Assembly (NCBI GenBank): GCA_023389095.1 | Contig: JAEWFB010000625.1 | Coordinates: forward strand, 1 to 6,434 | From: Actinomycetes bacterium | GTDB lineage: Bacteria; Actinomycetota; Actinomycetes; Actinomycetales; Dermatophilaceae | Direction of reading: 5' to 3' | Length of the DNA stretch: 6,434 nucleotides | Shown: piece by piece, positions 4,866 to 6,434 of the stretch | How positions within the stretch are numbered: position 1 is the first letter of the stretch | Layout of the letters: every line of letters begins with the position of its first letter | Translations under genes and position numbers: made by a program | The notes under the pieces: model-generated | What the model was told of the DNA's origin: nothing | The model's database searches: none | Seen by the model: the letters and a program-made list of their open reading frames with translations, nothing else

Positions 4866-6313
4866 GAGTGGCTCGGCGGCCGGGTCATGGCGAGCACGTC
4901 GAGGGCGGCGTCGAGCTGCTCCTCGGTGAGGAGCCCGTCGGCGACGTGGCCCTGCTCGATGACGACCTCGCGGATCGTCTTCTTCTCGCGGACCGCCTGC
5001 TTGACGACGGCAGCGGCGGTCTCGTAGCCGAGGTAGCGGTTGAGCGGCGTGACGACCGACGGGGAGCCCTCGGCGAGCGCGCGGGCGTGCTCGACCTCGG
5101 CCGTGATCCCGTCGACGCAGCGGTCGGCGAGAAGGCGGGCCGCCGCCGCGAGCAGGGTCAGCGACTCGAGGACGTTCCTGGCCAGGACCGGCAGCATGAC
5201 GTTGAGCTCGAAGTTGCCGGCGGCGCCGGCCGTCGTGACCGTGACGTCGTTGCCGATCACCTGGGCGCACACCATGAGGGTGGCCTCCGGGACGACGGGG
5301 TTGACCTTGCCGGGCATGATGCTCGAGCCGGGCTGCAGGTCGGGCAGGTGGATCTCGCCGAGGCCGGTGCGCGGACCCGAGGACATCCACCGCAGGTCGT
5401 TGCAGATCTTCGTCAGGCCGACGGCGACGACCTTGAGCGCGCCGGACAGCTCGACGACGGCGTCCTGGGTCGACTGGGCCTCGAAGTGGTCCTGCGCCTC
5501 GCGGAAGGCGATCCCGGTGTCGCCCGACACCCGCTCGATGACGGCCGCGGCGAAGCCCGGCGCCGCGTTGAGGCCGGTGCCGGCGGCGGTGCCGCCGAGC
5601 GGCAGCTCGGCCGTGGCCCCGGCAGCGTGCCGGACGCGCTCGACGCCGAGCTGGACCTGTCGGCGATACCCGCCGAACTCCTGGCCGAGGGTGACGGGCA
5701 CGGCGTCCATGAGGTGGGTCCGCCCGGCCTTGACGACGTCGGCGAACTCGACCTGCTTGCGCCCCAAGGCTTTCGCGAGGTGCTCGAGCGCCGGTGCGAG
5801 GTCGGTCAGGGCGGCCACCGTGGCGGCCACGCGCAGCGCGCTCGGGAAGGTGTCGTTGCTCGACTGGCCGGCGTTGACGTGGTCGTTGGGGTGCACGGCC
5901 AGCCCGGAGGTCAGGTGGGCGAGGCGAGCGACCACCTCGTTGACGTTCATGTTCGTCGAGGTGCCCGAGCCGGTCTGGAAGACGTCGACCGGGAACTGGT
6001 CGTCGTGCTCGCCGCGCGCCACCTCGTCGGCCGCCGTGGCGATCGCCTTCGCCATGGGGGGCTCGAGCACGCCGAGGTCGGCGTTGACCCGGGCGGCGGC
6101 GGCCTTGAGCCGGGCCAGGGCGTGCACGACGCCCGGCGGGACGGGCCGGCCGCTCACCGGGAAGTTCTCGACGGCGCGGGCCGTCTGCGCGCCCCAGAGC
6201 GCGTCGGCCGGCACCTGCACCTCGCCCATCGAGTCGTGCTCGGTGCGGGTCGGTGCGTCCGGCCCGCCGTCGGCACCCCCGCCGTCCCCCCTGCTGCGCA
6301 TCGTTCCGCTCAT
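4862..6313 (-). CDS. fumC: Fumarate hydratase, class II
   Basis: A 483-residue cytoplasmic TCA-cycle enzyme that interconverts fumarate and (S)-malate without an iron-sulfur cluster; it is a homotetramer in known relatives. The superfamily signature GSSIMPGKVNP is at 329-339, with the mobile-loop serine pair Ser330-Ser331 and Lys336/Asn338. The other conserved blocks are TGSGTSTNMNVNEV (114-127), HPNDHVNAGQSSNDTFPSA (141-159) and AGRTHLMDA (196-204), whose His200 corresponds to the catalytic His of class II fumarases. SGPRTGLGEI (312-321) and the Gly in MPGKVNP favour fumarase over aspartase. ATG 6313 is chosen for the AGGA 7 nt upstream; ATG 6301 is an alternative. The conserved core begins at about residue 24 (TEHDSMGEVQVPADALWG), leaving a Gly/Asp-rich N-terminal extension. 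It is the first gene of the minus-strand cluster, coupled to the MFS gene by a 4-nt overlap. Confidence 0.95.
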   Translation of the reverse strand: MSGTMRSRGDGGGADGGPDAPTRTEHDSMGEVQVPADALWGAQTARAVENFPVSGRPVPPGVVHALARLKAAAARVNADLGVLEPPMAKAIATAADEVARGEHDDQFPVDVFQTGSGTSTNMNVNEVVARLAHLTSGLAVHPNDHVNAGQSSNDTFPSALRVAATVAALTDLAPALEHLAKALGRKQVEFADVVKAGRTHLMDAVPVTLGQEFGGYRRQVQLGVERVRHAAGATAELPLGGTAAGTGLNAAPGFAAAVIERVSGDTGIAFREAQDHFEAQSTQDAVVELSGALKVVAVGLTKICNDLRWMSSGPRTGLGEIHLPDLQPGSSIMPGKVNPVVPEATLMVCAQVIGNDVTVTTAGAAGNFELNVMLPVLARNVLESLTLLAAAARLLADRCVDGITAEVEHARALAEGSPSVVTPLNRYLGYETAAAVVKQAVREKKTIREVVIEQGHVADGLLTEEQLDAALDVLAMTRPPSHS

Positions 6314-6320
6314 GTCCTCA

Positions 6321-6325
6321 TCCTG
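6321..6325 (-). promoter_or_regulatory. Probable Shine-Dalgarno of fumC
   Basis: On the minus strand CAGGA ends 7 nt before ATG 6313. A second purine stretch GAGGA (6319-6315) is too close to serve this ATG well. The site favours 6313 over the inner ATG at 6301. Confidence 0.45.
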
Positions 6326-6350
6326 CCCCCTCGGTGGCCGGTTCCGGCGG

Positions 6351-6387
6351 GTCAAGACTTCGTCAGGAAGTGGGGCCGGGTCTTGAC
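6351..6387. repeat. Inverted repeat GTCAAGAC / GTCTTGAC upstream of fumC
   Basis: A perfect 8-bp inverted repeat (6351-6358 and 6380-6387) is separated by 21 bp. Straddling its left arm is a second perfect dyad, ACTTC (6357-6361) and GAAGT (6367-6371), with a 5-nt centre. Both lie in the fumC upstream region and may be operator sequence. The arms contain TTGAC on opposite strands, each resembling a -35 element pointing outwards. Confidence 0.6.
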
Positions 6388-6412
6388 TACAACGTCGTTT
6401 CAACGATGTATT
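6383..6412 (+). promoter_or_regulatory. Possible rightward promoter leading out of the window
   Basis: TTGACT (6383-6388, 5/6 to the -35 consensus) is followed after 18 nt by TGTATT (6407-6412, 4/6 to the -10 consensus). The stretch from 6381 to 6416 is the most AT-rich of the window. It would drive a gene divergent from fumC beyond the right edge. Confidence 0.35.
6389..6409. promoter_or_regulatory. Imperfect dyad/direct repeat, candidate operator
   Basis: ACAACGTCG and CAACGATGT flank a TTT centre as a 21-bp imperfect palindrome (7 of 9 pairs). The same stretch also holds the direct repeat CAACG at 6390-6394 and 6401-6405, offset by 11 bp. It lies between the proposed -35 and -10 of the rightward promoter, a typical place for a repressor. 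The bound protein is unknown. Confidence 0.35.
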
Positions 6413-6434
6413 TCTGCTGCGCACCGTGTAACCC

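Noticed and set aside
4866..5390. In-frame upstream extension of the MFS ORF into fumC
   Set aside because: The extension is Arg-rich shadow sequence of fumC; TM1 follows directly after GTG 4865, which makes the normal GTGA overlap.
6333..6355. fumC promoter using TTGACC (minus strand, 6355-6350) as -35
   Set aside because: No TANNNT or similar -10 occurs 16-19 nt downstream; that region is GC-only sequence.
5040..6386. Plus-strand ORF of 448 codons opposite fumC
   Set aside because: Ser/Arg/Ala-rich translation without domain signatures, antisense to an unambiguous fumarase.
1..6434. Novel defence, mobile or RNA-guided system
   Set aside because: No transposase, integrase, nuclease, toxin-antitoxin, CRISPR spacing or structured RNA gene could be recognised; all coding space is taken by metabolic, transport and small-domain genes.

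Overview
The window is very GC-rich with strong third-position GC bias, so almost every strand carries long spurious antisense ORFs. Gene content (a Cfp30B-like tandem VOC protein, a class II fumarase, a DHA2-type MFS exporter, an aldonolactone oxidase beside an amino acid deaminase/aldolase) and sparse TANNNT -10 motifs placed directly before start codons fit a high-GC Actinomycetota chromosome. A Micrococcales relative is plausible, but the sequence alone does not settle this. No mobile element, tRNA, rRNA or CRISPR array is visible, and the region looks like ordinary chromosome.

Left half, plus strand (1-2529): the C-terminal end of a PLP-dependent amino acid deaminase/aldolase overlaps by 8 nt a complete D-arabinono-1,4-lactone oxidase-type flavoprotein, which starts at TTG. 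A 104-nt gap holding a four-copy 12-bp tandem repeat, a possible -10 box and a strong Shine-Dalgarno leads to a two-domain VOC protein related to mycobacterial Cfp30B.

Right half, minus strand (2548-6313, read right to left): class II fumarase (fumC), a 14-TM-type MFS transporter joined to it by a 4-nt GTGA stop/start overlap, a single-domain VOC protein, and a small MmcQ/YjbR-like protein. The last two each have a TANNNT hexamer exactly 6 nt before the start codon, the geometry of leaderless transcripts. They may therefore be transcribed on their own as well as by read-through from fumC-MFS. The two halves converge at an 18-nt gap containing a short GC hairpin.

Right edge (6314-6434): a non-coding stretch upstream of fumC with inverted repeats and a plausible rightward promoter. 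It looks like the control region between fumC and an unseen divergent gene. No new multi-gene system is evident. The most interesting signals are regulatory: the repeat array, the leaderless promoters (one built over a stop codon) and the fumC upstream dyads.
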